Assembly (NCBI GenBank): GCA_019155205.2
Contig: JAHNZQ020000004.1
Coordinates: 2,757,844-2,821,843 of the forward strand
Source: Gracilaria vermiculophylla
Taxonomy: Eukaryota > Rhodophyta > Florideophyceae > Gracilariales > Gracilariaceae
DNA length: 64,000 nt
Direction: 5' to 3'
The position numbers and the translations under genes were made by a program. This document shows, piece after piece, positions 12,370 to 21,999 of this stretch (the stretch's first letter is position 1; each line of letters starts with the position of its first letter). The notes beneath the pieces were generated by a model. That model worked only from the letters and a program-made list of their open reading frames with translations. It was not told the origin of the DNA and made no database searches.

Positions 12370-14400
12370 CAAGACCTTCATAGAACCATTTCTGTTGGTG
12401 GGTGCAGCACACGCAGCGCTCCCCACGAAACGGCCGTCAGAGTGGAGAACTCTAAGAGTCCCCTTAGAAATACCAGCTACGCTGTGGAGCGTTTCAGGAA
12501 TCGTATCAGGAGAGTGCACCATCGTGGGCAAGCAAAATCGCTTTCGACACTTCTGAAGGACGGCAATGTGGACAATGAAGATCCACACTAGGCATCGCAG
12601 CTGCCACCTCAGGAAACATAGGTACGGAGACACCCGGAAGCTAACTCCGTCTTGGAGTTATTAGCCCCGGGTCTTACGGACTGGCACCCGAATGAGCTGG
12701 TCGAAGAAATTTCTGCAGATGTTGAGGGAAATTTTGGGGCGCGCCACCACGCTCTTGTAAAGGAAACTGTACAAGAGATTTCTCACCGTGACATGGATGC
12801 TTTGATGGATCTACATCTCTTTCTAGAGGTTATTTCAGGTATTTTTTGCAAAGATGTTTGTTCCTAAACCGCGCAACTATTCCCTGCAGCAGCGTTTCAT
12901 AGTCATTCTTCCATACAGGAGAGTTTCACTTTATCAACACCAAGGATAGCCCCGGGTGGAAAAGTACAGGATACTGGAGCTCCCCACGCCATAGGATGAA
13001 AGGATCCTGTGGTAGGAAGAAGGAGTCAGTAATATTGCTATAAATCGTCTGGAACTGTCGCCTAGCGAAGGAGGACACGATACCGGTCTCGAAGTACTTC
13101 ACACGCGGAGAGAAAAACAGGACAGTCTTTAGGAAAATCACGATAATGGGGATATTTTCAGCCTTTCAGACAACCTTAAAGAAAGACGACGAAAGAAAAG
13201 GCGGCAGAAAAGCAGAAAGCAAGACACCGATTTGGAGAGAAGCTCAGGTTCTGAATTCATGAGCAGCTCCAGCTTGGAGGAAAACATACCTCCCAAAGAA
13301 AGATGCAAGAGGATCAAGAAGGTCGTCCCGCTTCATTACCTCTTTGCCAAAGATGTAGTTTATGATACCTACCGCAAAATTTATCGCCCTTCTTTCTACG
13401 ACGCGTCAGTCGAGAGAGGACTTACCGAAATCGAGCGCCACATAGATTTTTAGATGAAGAAGCATTTTTCCTCAGGTTAAGACCCCATTTCGGTGTTCCA
13501 TTTCCTAATACGTTTCTGTTCGGCGTGTAATACCAATGTTTTCCATGAAGGTGCCCCCTTCTGTTGATTTTAGTTCTACCCCATAGATCAAGAACATTCG
13601 TAGGTGCACTTCCTCCTAACAGGGCAGAGCATCAATATGGATGGTCCTGGGACGAAGATCTTGACAACAAACCTAAGATAGTGAATTTCATGCTTAAAAG
13701 GTACGCAGGGGATGAGATGAAATCTGATGCTCAGACTGAACGCACCTTCTATAGGTAGAACATGGGAATGACCAAAACGTAGTTCTCAAAGAGGCTGCGG
13801 ACGTTCGCCTCAAAATGCGGGAACGTATAATCTGACCGTCTGCTGAAGTCATTATTTGTTAGGGGATGCATGCCATCGTTCCGTGACAGGGTACCTATTC
13901 ATATGACAACGCACTCGAAGACAATCGTTACGGAGCTATAAATTTTTGCAGAGTCCTACAAGAATACCTATCGTTACGCTCGCTGCAGCCACGCTGCACT
14001 TTTGGGCAACCCAATAAGACTTACGGAACCATCGGGTGACCGCCCTTAGATTGGACTACAGCAGCGCAGGGGATATCAACAAGCTCACGCTCGATGCTAA
14101 GCAGGATTCCTTTGCTTTAACACAAGTTCCATCACAGATAGTACCGTCTAGGACGAAGATAACCTCTTCTTCTCTCCCGTACGCCTCAACAGGATCCTAC
14201 AGGGACACCCGACTCGCCAACTATCCGGGATACCCACCGCCTTGCATAATATGCTTCTGTCAAAAGCCAGTACACTCCACTACTCTCCCCCCGTGAATGA
14301 AGGCCACCAATCTGCAGGAGCGGGAGAAAATTTTCCAGAACCTGAAGGACACATCAACAAAGGGTGGAAGTTATAGAACCGCGTATAGCGATGTACGATC
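12370..14400 (+). pseudogene. Gag remnant of gypsy-B3
   Basis: Broken Gag. Pieces at 12652-12867 (with SHRDMDALMDL, matching AHRDMDALLDF at 45690 in B5), 13232-13453 (Ser-rich, then a basic KKVVPLHYLFAK segment also found in B1 and B5) and 14036-14296 (ending YPGYPPPC, the pre-protease block). This is the most 5'-complete gag of family B: the N-terminal region from 12370, which B5 lacks, is matched in B1 (3191-2919). Frameshifts and stops separate every piece. Confidence 0.7.
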
Positions 14401-14715
14401 CCCTCAAGGATAGTACGGTACCCGCGCTCTAGTAGCAATGCAGCCTGTCCCACTCACACATGCGCCACCAGGGCACGGGCAAGTACCTAAAGAGGTTGCA
14501 TTCGAAATTAACACGACGCGTCCCGATGCACAACGGCAGCAGCCGTCCTCCACCGGAACTCCGATCCCGTCCAACCTTGATGCCACTCACAATCATGCAA
14601 AGAGGGTCTGAATGGCTCCTTACCGTCGAGCCTTTGCCGAACAGAGGCCACCTCTAGGAAAAGGGGAGAGGACATATGCACGGTCGACTCAGAATCGGCG
14701 GACTCCCCAATCTAT

Positions 14716-15053
14716 TTGGACCGATTCGACACTTTTGAGGACTCATTTTGTGAGCTCTGCCAGGTGAAGGATAAGGTATTTGCCTCTCTCGGATGTTCTC
14801 CACTGGCATCCACAACTTTATGCGCTATCCTCGACACTGGGGCTGGCCCCAACCTGGCGCACGTGGGAGTGCTTTTGTGGTTTGCTCTTGGATCCCTGAG
14901 GGCTGGCAAGCTCCCCACGGTAGGAGATGCATTGCGTTGAGCATTGAAAATCCGTAGAGCTTTACCCCTGATTTTTTGGTTGGGCTCCTTGTATACGAAG
15001 ATGCTTCTTGAGTAGTAGCAAGTTCGTTGTGGTACGAGACGCGTTGCGTCGAG
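14716..15053 (+). pseudogene. Retropepsin of gypsy-B3, cut by copia-E
   Basis: The frame from 14716 encodes an aspartic protease-like domain with an intact active-site DTGAGP (about 14836-14853), preceded by LDRFDTFEDSFCELCQ-like sequence shared with B4 and B5. The domain continues through LRAGKLPTVGDALR and then breaks near 14940. The copia-E insertion follows at the TCGAG target (15049-15053). The processed protease would cleave Gag-Pol. This copy is disrupted downstream. Confidence 0.7.
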
Positions 15054-15616
15054 TGTTGGATAAAGTGACTGTGCTGTCACTGACAACTAAATGTTCCGGA
15101 GACCATTGGCTGTGTTGAATGTTGACTCTGTGTGGTACACGTGAGCAGCTGTGCTATTCGGCACGTTGTTCTTTACCATATGGTTTCCAGGTGTAAACAT
15201 TGCATACTCAGCTTAATGTAAACCAGATATGGTCTTGTGTAATGTGCCTCGTCATGGTAACTATATACAAACATTGCTGTATGGACACGAGTGGTGGCGA
15301 AATACAGAGGATGTAAGGTGGTTGAGTGAATTTGTGCATTGTCATGGTCTCGTGAGTGTACGGAACTGTCATGCCTTGTTGTGCCTTGGTGTTGTAAGCA
15401 TTATTGAAATGTGACTAGTACATTTATGTCATGTTACAATATGATTGGTAGTATTGAGTGTCTCGCCTTTGTAGTGTAATTTCTGATGCAACCGAGTCGG
15501 TGCGACTGAGCCACTATATAAATCGTGGTCGAGGCACCTCCAAGTAAATCCAAGCCAGAGCTGGCGAACATTCTTAATATCCATCCAACCTTCCCTTGCC
15601 TCTCTGACCTCCAATG
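15054..15616 (+). repeat. Copia-E 5' LTR
   Basis: 563 bp, starts TGTTGGAT and ends CTCCAAT(G). Comparison with the three other copies, which end CTCCAATA directly before their target duplications, fixes the boundaries. The LTR therefore has TG...TA termini rather than the usual TG...CA. Confidence 0.92.
15515..15522 (+). promoter_or_regulatory. TATA box of the copia-E LTR promoter
   Basis: TATATAAA lies about 95 bp before the LTR end and is kept as TATATAAG in the solo LTRs (36758 and near 52721), while the 3' LTR has TATATTAG. This is the expected place for the U3 promoter, which would put transcription start and the R region within the following 30-40 bp. The start site is inferred. Confidence 0.65.
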
Positions 15617-15631
15617 GGTTATGGGCCCAGC
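15617..15631 (+). promoter_or_regulatory. Primer-binding site complementary to the initiator tRNA-Met anticodon arm
   Basis: GGTTATGGGCCCAGC directly follows the LTR. It is the reverse complement of GCTGGGCCCATAACC, the conserved anticodon stem-loop of eukaryotic initiator tRNA-Met, not of the tRNA 3' end. Priming from a cleaved half-tRNA is established for Drosophila copia, and this arrangement implies the same here. The same 15 bases follow the LTR of the TRIM at 27916-27930. Confidence 0.85.
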
Positions 15632-16758
15632 CCCGCTGACCTCTGCCGCTATCCTTTGTGTATCGCCGCTCTGCCTCACCGCAGTTCACCTGCGTTGCTC
15701 CTTCGTTCTCTCCGTCGTTTCGTTGCGTCTGGTGTGTTGATAGTATCGTTGGTTGGTGTTGTAATTTTTCTTTCGGTCTCGCGTTCCTCCATGAGGGCGT
15801 TGTGTTGGTAGTATTTCGACGTTGGTGTTGCCGTTTAATCGTGTTCGGGTTATCGTTGTCGCCGGTGTTTGTCGATCGCTTCTCCTTTTGTTTGGTCTCC
15901 CTCTGTTCTTGTTATTGGGATCCCCGCGTCGTGTTTGCGGGCTCTGATCCGAGAGGTTGAGGACCGTATTTCTGTTGGAGTCTGGGCACTATCGTGTTGT
16001 GTCTCAGCAGTTTGTGTGAAATCTGGGATTTGTGATTCCCAGTTTGTGTGTTTTGTGTCATCACTTGGTGATCAGTGCGACGAGCGGTTGATCCGCAGTA
16101 CACTGGGTGATTCCTGGTACTGCGAGGACGTTAGCCTGGCGACCTGATCTAAAGCAGGTGTTAGTTTCAAGCGTGCTTCCCACCGGTTCTACTTTTGTAG
16201 GGCGGATAATGGTGTTGGTCGAAAGACCTGGCGAGTACCGCCGGATCACCTGTGGACGGGTTGTCATGGCGTACTGCACTTTATTGGTGTTAATCTGTGT
16301 GAGAACCTGACTTTGGGTCGGGTGCTTGGATTGTTGCGAACGATACCCATAACGAGCTTTTGATCCGGGGACCCAGGTCTTCCGGGGAGGCGACGTGTCA
16401 CAAGCTTACCCCCTGTGAAGCCGCGAGCTACCTTTGTTAGTTCTCGTCTGCAGCGTACCGTGGGGTCAAAGTAGCTTCAGTTTGAGGTTGCGCAAGTTCT
16501 TGCAAGAGACCAGAGAAGGCTAACTTGGTGAAGACATATCTTTGGTCATTAACCGTCCTCTGGAAGTCTCGTAAAGAGCGACGCACCTCCTCCTTGAGCG
16601 TAGGAGGAGGCCGACAGAAGAAAGCGCTTTCTACCCGAAAGAGCTCCCGGGGTCAGAGATCTGACCTCTAGGGTGCGCGGATTGCTGCTGGTGATCCTGC
16701 CTGTGCCATCCGTCTATTGATCTTATTCGTTTTTGTTTGTTATTTTTTGTTTGTTGAT
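15632..16758 (+). other. Copia-E leader, no recognisable gene
   Basis: About 1.1 kb between primer site and microsatellite, G/T-rich on the plus strand. Open frames exist (for example 15658-15960) but are Cys/Val/Phe-rich and show no Gag motif. A short inverted repeat (CTCCTCCTT...GTAGGAGGAG) lies near 16588-16612. It is either an untranslated leader or an inserted fragment. Confidence 0.5.
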
Positions 16759-16901
16759 TGTTGTTTGTTGTTTGTTGTTTGTTGTTTGTTGTTTGTTGTT
16801 TGTTGTTTGTTGTTTGTTGTTTGTTGTTTGTTGTTTGTTGTTTGTTGTTTGTTGTTTGTTGTTTGTTGTTTGTTGTTTGTTGTTTGTTGTTTGTTGTTTG
16901 T
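16759..16901. repeat. 7-bp tandem repeat (TTTGTTG)n running into a gap
   Basis: About 20 near-perfect copies of a TTTGTTG unit end exactly at the N run (16902-17001). The contig very probably broke in this array, so its true length is unknown. It lies inside copia-E between the leader and pol, where gag should be. Open frames through it on both strands (KQQTTNN and CCLLFV repeats) are artefacts of the 7-mer. Confidence 0.95.
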
Positions 16902-17001
16902 NNNNNNNNNNNNNNNNNNNNNNNNNNNNNNNNNNNNNNNNNNNNNNNNNNNNNNNNNNNNNNNNNNNNNNNNNNNNNNNNNNNNNNNNNNNNNNNNNNN
17001 N
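16902..17001. other. Assembly gap, 100 N
   Basis: Exactly 100 Ns, a conventional filler for unknown size. It separates the microsatellite from the middle of the copia pre-integrase domain. Gag and protease coding sequence (normally more than 1 kb) is not present on either side, so the real gap is probably larger than 100 bp. Confidence 0.95.
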
Positions 17002-19939
17002 TACTGTTGTGTTCGACAAGCACAAGGTATGTGTGTACAAGGGTTCTGCTCTGATTGCACAAGGACGCCGTGTCAAAGGCCTTTACTACCTCTGTACGGC
17101 AGTTTCACACCTTGCTGATTGGGACAGCGCACTCGTATCCGACCTGTCGATCTTGCATGCTCGTATGGCTCACGTGAATGTTGGAGGCATTAAGCAAATG
17201 GCTCGCGATGGCGTTGTGTCAGGGCTTAATATGGATGTGGCACAGAATCTGAATGTATGCAACTCTTGTGTTATAGGCAAGTCTACCCACGTGGCGACTC
17301 CCAAGCAAGGGGAGGAGCGCGCAACCAAGCTGTCGGACCTTGTTCACTCGGACATTTCTGGTCCATGGGAGGTGGGATCTTTGGGTTGCTCGCTCTACTT
17401 TGTAACATTTATCGACGATCACAGCCGGTAATGCTTCCTGTACATGCTCAAGACCAAGAGTGAGGCGTTCCAGATGTTCGTGAAATGGCTTAAGTTTATT
17501 CAAAACCAAATTGGTACTCAAATCAAAACCATTACTACCAATGAGTGCGTACTTCGTGGGCTACGAACGGACAATGGTGATGAGTACATCTCAAACAAAT
17601 TTGCCAAAGAACTTGAGTCACACGGTATTGAACATCAGCGAACTGTGCCTTACAATCCGCACCAGAACGGGCTCGCCGAAAGGTTCAACCGCACCCTCAT
17701 GGACTTGGTCAGGTCAATGCTTCGTCACAAGAAACTACCGAAAAGCATCTGGGCAGAAGCACTGAATGTTGCGGTGTACGTGTGCAACCAAAAGACATGT
17801 AAGGCATTGCCCAGTACCGTGACGACTTCATATGAGTTGTGGCATGGAGAAAAGCCTAACGTGAGCAATCTGCGTGTATTTGGGAGCAAGTGCTGGTACA
17901 AGGTGGTGGACAACAAGCTCAAGAAGCCCGAGGACCGTGCCGTGCAGGCGATCTTCATTAGGTACACTGCTGGATCGCATGGCTATAAGTTGTGGAATAA
18001 GCAAAGGAGGTACGTGGTTGTGTCAAGAGATGTGAAGTTTGATGAACGCAATGACTCAGATGAGAGTACTGATCATTGTGAAGATGACTACGTTGAGATG
18101 GAAATCCCGGTAAAGTCCAAGTCTGATCAAACCTTCACTTCTCAACCACCAGTTGAACCCATTACTGAGGATAGTGACACGGGCACACCTCCAGATGAGA
18201 TCCCAGAAAGCGGTCCCAATCACTGCACTGAAGTTCCAGAAGATTCTTCAGATGTGCAACATCCAGTGCCATTGCGTAGGTCTACTCGTGTGCGGAAGGC
18301 GACTTCGTTTTATGGGCGTCCAACTGCTCTACTAACAGCCAGTGATGACATTCCCGTGTCGTTTCAAGATGCAGTTTCACGCCCTGCTTGCAAGGCGTGG
18401 ACGAAGGCAATGCACAGCGAGTATGAGTCGTTGATGGAGCATGACACATGGGAGTTAGTGCCGAGGCCAGCAGACAGCAACGTGATATCGTGCAAGTGGG
18501 TGTTTGTACAAAAGTATGAGGCAGGTGCCAACGGTGAAACAATAGTTCGTTACAAGGTACGCGTAGTTGCTCGAGGTTTCCTGCAGATCGAAGGTGTAGA
18601 CTTCTCCGAGACTTATGCACCAGTGGTCCAATTCACGTCTGTGAGAATGATTTTGTCCATAGCTGCAGTCGAGGACTACCATTTACACCAAATGGACTTA
18701 AAAACTGCGTTCCGGAATGGTGACCTCGAGGAAACTGTGTACATGATGCAGCCGGAAGGATGCATCCGGGCAGGGAATGAGCAGTTTGTATGTCGCTTGA
18801 AAAAGGGCATCTATGGGTTGCGTCAAGCACCCAGACAATGGCATGCCAAGATATACTCGTTCCATGTGCAAGAGATGAATCTGACGCCCAACGACGCCGA
18901 CGAATGTGTGTACACCGGAATGGTACTGGGAGTGGTTGTGATCATTACTCTGTATGTGGACGACTTGCTTATTGCCAGTCCGATTATGAAGACAATAAAT
19001 TGCGTCAAGGCAGAACTGTCTGAATGTTTCCGCATGAAGGACCTCAACGATGCGCGCACTGTACTTGGGTTCGAGATCCAACGTGCTCGACCCAAGAGAC
19101 TGTTGTATTTGACACAGTCTGCATACACGCGCAAGGTTCTGGAACGGTTCGGAATGCTACAGTCAAAGCTAGTTGACACTCCTATGGGCCCCGGTGTAAA
19201 CCTCAGCGTTGTTGACGAGCCTCCGATGCACATCCCATATCGTCAAGTGATTGGCTGCCTCATGTTTCTCTCTGTGGGAACTAGACCAGACATATCGTTT
19301 GCTATTTCTAGACTTGCAAAGTATGTCGAGAAGCACTCAGAGATTTACTGGAAGGCACTAAAGCGCGTCATGCGGTACCTCAATGGCACTCTCACCTTTG
19401 GACTCGCATATGGCTCTATTGCAGATACTCAGCTTCATTGGTACGTGGACTCTGATTGAGCGGGTGACAGCACTAGTCGCAAGTCCACCAGTGGATACGT
19501 GTTCATGATGTGCGGTGCTCCGGTGTGTTGGAGCTTGTGCCAGCAGGAAGTAGTTGCACTTTCCAGTGCTGAAGCTGAGTATGTGAGTCTGTGCTCTGGG
19601 ACCAAGGAGGCGATCTGGCTTAGGCGACTATGGAATGGCATCGGCAACGCAAGCGGTATGCATGTGAGCAAGGCCGTGAAGATCTTGGTTGAACCCACTA
19701 CTGTGTATGTGGACAACCAGGTCTGCATTTACCTCGCTCGGAATGCGGTTGTGAACAAGCGAACCAAACATATTGATATTCGCTTTCACTTCACTAGAGA
19801 GGCTTTGCAAGACAAGTCCGTGGAGTTGCAGTACTGCCCGACTGAGAGTATGGTTGCCGACATGCTGAAAAACCCACTTGGTCACGTGAGGCTGGAGAAG
19901 TTCCGAGGTAAGTGTGGCCTGATGCCCCTAGACGTTTGA
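17002..19939 (+). pseudogene. Copia-E pol: integrase, reverse transcriptase, RNase H
   Basis: One frame apart from two nonsense codons. The gag-pre-integrase zinc finger (HARMAHVN...CNSC) is at 17155-17275. Integrase core: Asp in the HSDISGPW block (about 17350), Asp in RTDNGDEY (about 17565) and Glu in NGLAERFNRT (about 17675). RT: MDLKTAFRNGDL near 18695 and the catalytic YVDDLLIAS near 18955-18980. RNase H: YVDSD near 19445 and the final Ty1/copia C-terminal block to LDV. Stops: TAA at 17429-17431 replaces the Tyr expected after DDHSR, and TGA at 19457-19459 replaces the Trp of YVDSDWAGD. The 5' part (gag, protease) is missing at the gap. Family function: replication of element RNA and integration of the cDNA. 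Confidence 0.9.
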
Positions 19940-19949
19940 AGTCAGTGAC

Positions 19950-19959
19950 AGAGCGGGGG
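19950..19959 (+). promoter_or_regulatory. Copia-E polypurine tract
   Basis: AGAGCGGGGG immediately before the 3' LTR, as required to prime plus-strand DNA. Confidence 0.8.
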
Positions 19960-20522
19960 TTTTGGATAAAATGACTAAGCTGTCACTGACAACTAAATGT
20001 TCCGGGGACCATTGGCTGTGTTGAATGTTGACTCTGTTTGGTACACGTGAGCAACTGTGCTATTCGGCACGTTGTTCACTACCATATGGTTTCCAGGTGT
20101 ACACATTGCATACTCAGCTTAATGTACACCGGATATATTTTTGTGTAATGTGCCTCGTCATAGTAACTATACACACACATTGCTGTATGGACACGAGTGG
20201 TGGCGGAATACAGAGGGTGTATGGTGGTTGAGTGAATTTGTGCATTGTCATGGTCTCGTGAGTGTCCGGAACTGTCATGCCTTGTTGTGCCTTGGTGTTG
20301 TAAGCATTATTGAAATGTGGCTAGTACATTTATGTCATGTTACAATATGATTGGTAGTATTGAGTGTCTCGCCTTTGTAGTGTAATTTCTGATGCAACCG
20401 AGTCGGTGCGACTGAGCCACTATATTAGTCGTGGTCGAGGCACCTCCAAGTAAATCCAGGCCAGAGCTGGCGAACATTCTTAATATCCCTCCAACCTTCC
20501 CTTGCCTCTCTAACCTCCAATA
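19960..20522 (+). repeat. Copia-E 3' LTR
   Basis: 563 bp. The first bases read TTTTGGAT instead of TGTTGGAT (G to T at the second base), and it ends CTCCAATA followed by the TCGAG duplication (20523-20527). Alignable with the 5' LTR throughout. Confidence 0.92.
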
Positions 20523-20700
20523 TCGAGCATTGGACATCCTCCGAGCATAACCCTTGTACCTCCAGTTTGGCTCGATACTGGCAAAGATGTGGTTCTCGTG
20601 GCGACCAATTTGGCGGCACAGTTCATATTAGGCACTTTCTTTTTGAATCTGTATGTACGAGCAATATACCCATGCCAGCAAAAGGTGAATTTTCACGACG
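20523..20700 (+). pseudogene. Gypsy-B3 linker continuing after copia-E
   Basis: Sequence resumes gypsy-B exactly after the target duplication: GAGCATTGGACATCCTC... corresponds to 47846-48030 of B5, including the FLFES/MYVRAIYP region. It ends at TTTTCACGACG (20700). Confidence 0.7.
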
Positions 20701-21420
20701 GCACTTGTGTTTGAAGAGCATGGACATTGTGGTTGAAGAAGCGGACATTGCCATGGCCATTCTATGTGGGCTTCCGGAAAGTTTCGAGCACCTCATTGTT
20801 GCAAGCAAAGAACTAGAAATGATATTGTGACCGGCATAAATGTGGATATATATTCTAAAAAGAAGAGTGTAGATTCGTGTGTAGTGGGTAAATGTACACA
20901 TGCTGCGACTTCTAACCAAGGGAGGGAGCGGGCAAAGCACCCATTGCAATTTGTATATTCGCAAATTTCTGGACCAATTTAAGTAGGTTCCTTGGGAGTC
21001 TCGTGCTACTTTGTCACAAGCATCAATGACTACAGCACGTTTTGATTCCTGTGCATACTCAAGACCAAGGATGAGGAAATTTGAATGTTCGTGAAGTCGC
21101 TCAAATATTTGTAGAATGAAACCAGCATACAAATCAAAACCATCACCGCTCGCCATTGTGTGTTGCATGCATTGCGCGCAGGTAATGTTGGAAAGTACCT
21201 GTCCCAACAATTCCGTAAGAAACTTGATTGTCATGGTAATGACCATCAACGAGCTGTACCCTGCAATTCCCATCAGAATGGTCTTCGTGAAGTTTTCAAA
21301 CGTGCACTCATAGCTTGGGTTACATCCGTATTGCATCATAAGAGACTGCTCAGTAGCTTTTGGGAAAAAGCACTGAACGTTGCAATGTATGGGAGCAAAA
21401 GAGAAGAAGTGCTGCCATAG
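20701..21420 (+). pseudogene. Copia-E-like remnant (E2), internally deleted
   Basis: Begins inside Gag (EEADIAMAILCGLPESFEHL, 20735-20795), then jumps at about 20829 to the pre-integrase finger (NDIVTGINVD, DSCVVGKCTHAATSNQG) and integrase core (YFVTSINDYS, then RNSHQNGL at about 21270). It stops at about 21417. Thus about 1 kb of gag, protease and pre-integrase is deleted. Closest in this window to copia-E at 17.2-17.8 kb. Stops and frameshifts are frequent. It sits between two gypsy-B copies of opposite orientation, with no LTRs. Confidence 0.75.
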
Positions 21421-21999
21421 TAGCATACGATAAACAGATAAGAGTGAGCTGGAGGGGAAACACAGAACTCCTGATGAGAGGGAGATAGCGCAGAACGAAA
21501 AATAGTTCCGTCTTGGGGCCCCTCCTCCGTTTCTACACGAAAACGACTATTAGAAAATGCGTTTTCTCTACGGATGGGCGTAATATCTTTCTGGGATATT
21601 CTCCGGAATGTGGTCCGTGGGTTTTTTCGCGTCATTCTTTGAGATTTATCAATGCTGGCAAACGTGGCTCAGTAGTCCTGCACTGTTCTGTCAATGAGTT
21701 ACAATATATACCACTTCATAGAATACATCAAGTTGAGAGGTCATTCGGGCATCTGGAACTTCTATCAATGGTTTACCAAGAGAGATGACGGGATTTCCAA
21801 TTTTTATCGTTGTCGTCGCCTCTGAGATTTTCGGAGTAAAAATTTACGCGTGTGGCTCCCAGTGTGGAGAGGCAGGCGTTCTTGGAAGGCGAGGAGTCGG
21901 AACGGCGTGCTTCGACCACGGGAGACGCCATCGCACAGCCCGTTAACCTAGAAGGGGAAACATTCCGTGTAATTGTCCTAGAGTTTGTAAAGCTTTGAG

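Larger units (their letters stand above)
15054..20522 (+). mobile_element. Copia-E: Ty1/copia retrotransposon with both LTRs
   Basis: Near-complete Ty1/copia element: LTR 15054-15616, primer site 15617-15631, leader, microsatellite, assembly gap, pol 17002-19939, polypurine tract 19950-19959, LTR 19960-20522. Flanked by a perfect 5-bp duplication TCGAG (15049-15053 and 20523-20527). The element is inserted in gypsy-B3. Domain order INT-RT-RNase H defines copia. LTRs differ at roughly 25-30 of 563 positions by eye, so it is fairly young, but pol has two nonsense codons and gag is absent from the assembled sequence. Confidence 0.93.
11629..20700 (+). mobile_element. Gypsy-B copy 3 (B3), split by copia-E
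   Basis: Plus-strand gypsy-B: 5' LTR 11629-12181, leader, gag about 12370-14400, protease 14716-15053, then 5.5 kb of copia-E, then the protease-RT linker 20523-20700. The two halves join in register with gypsy-B5: sequence before 15054 and after 20527 corresponds to contiguous sequence around 47840-48010. The copy ends abruptly at 20700 where a copia remnant begins, so RT, integrase and the 3' LTR are missing. Confidence 0.8.

Noticed and set aside
16759..16901. Interstitial telomere repeat
   Set aside because: The 7-mer TTTGTTG lacks the G-run of telomeric units and lies inside copia-E; it is a simple microsatellite.
16631..17118. Long open frames of QQTTNNK or CCLLFVV repeats on both strands
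   Set aside because: They are translations of the 7-bp repeat and the N run, not proteins.
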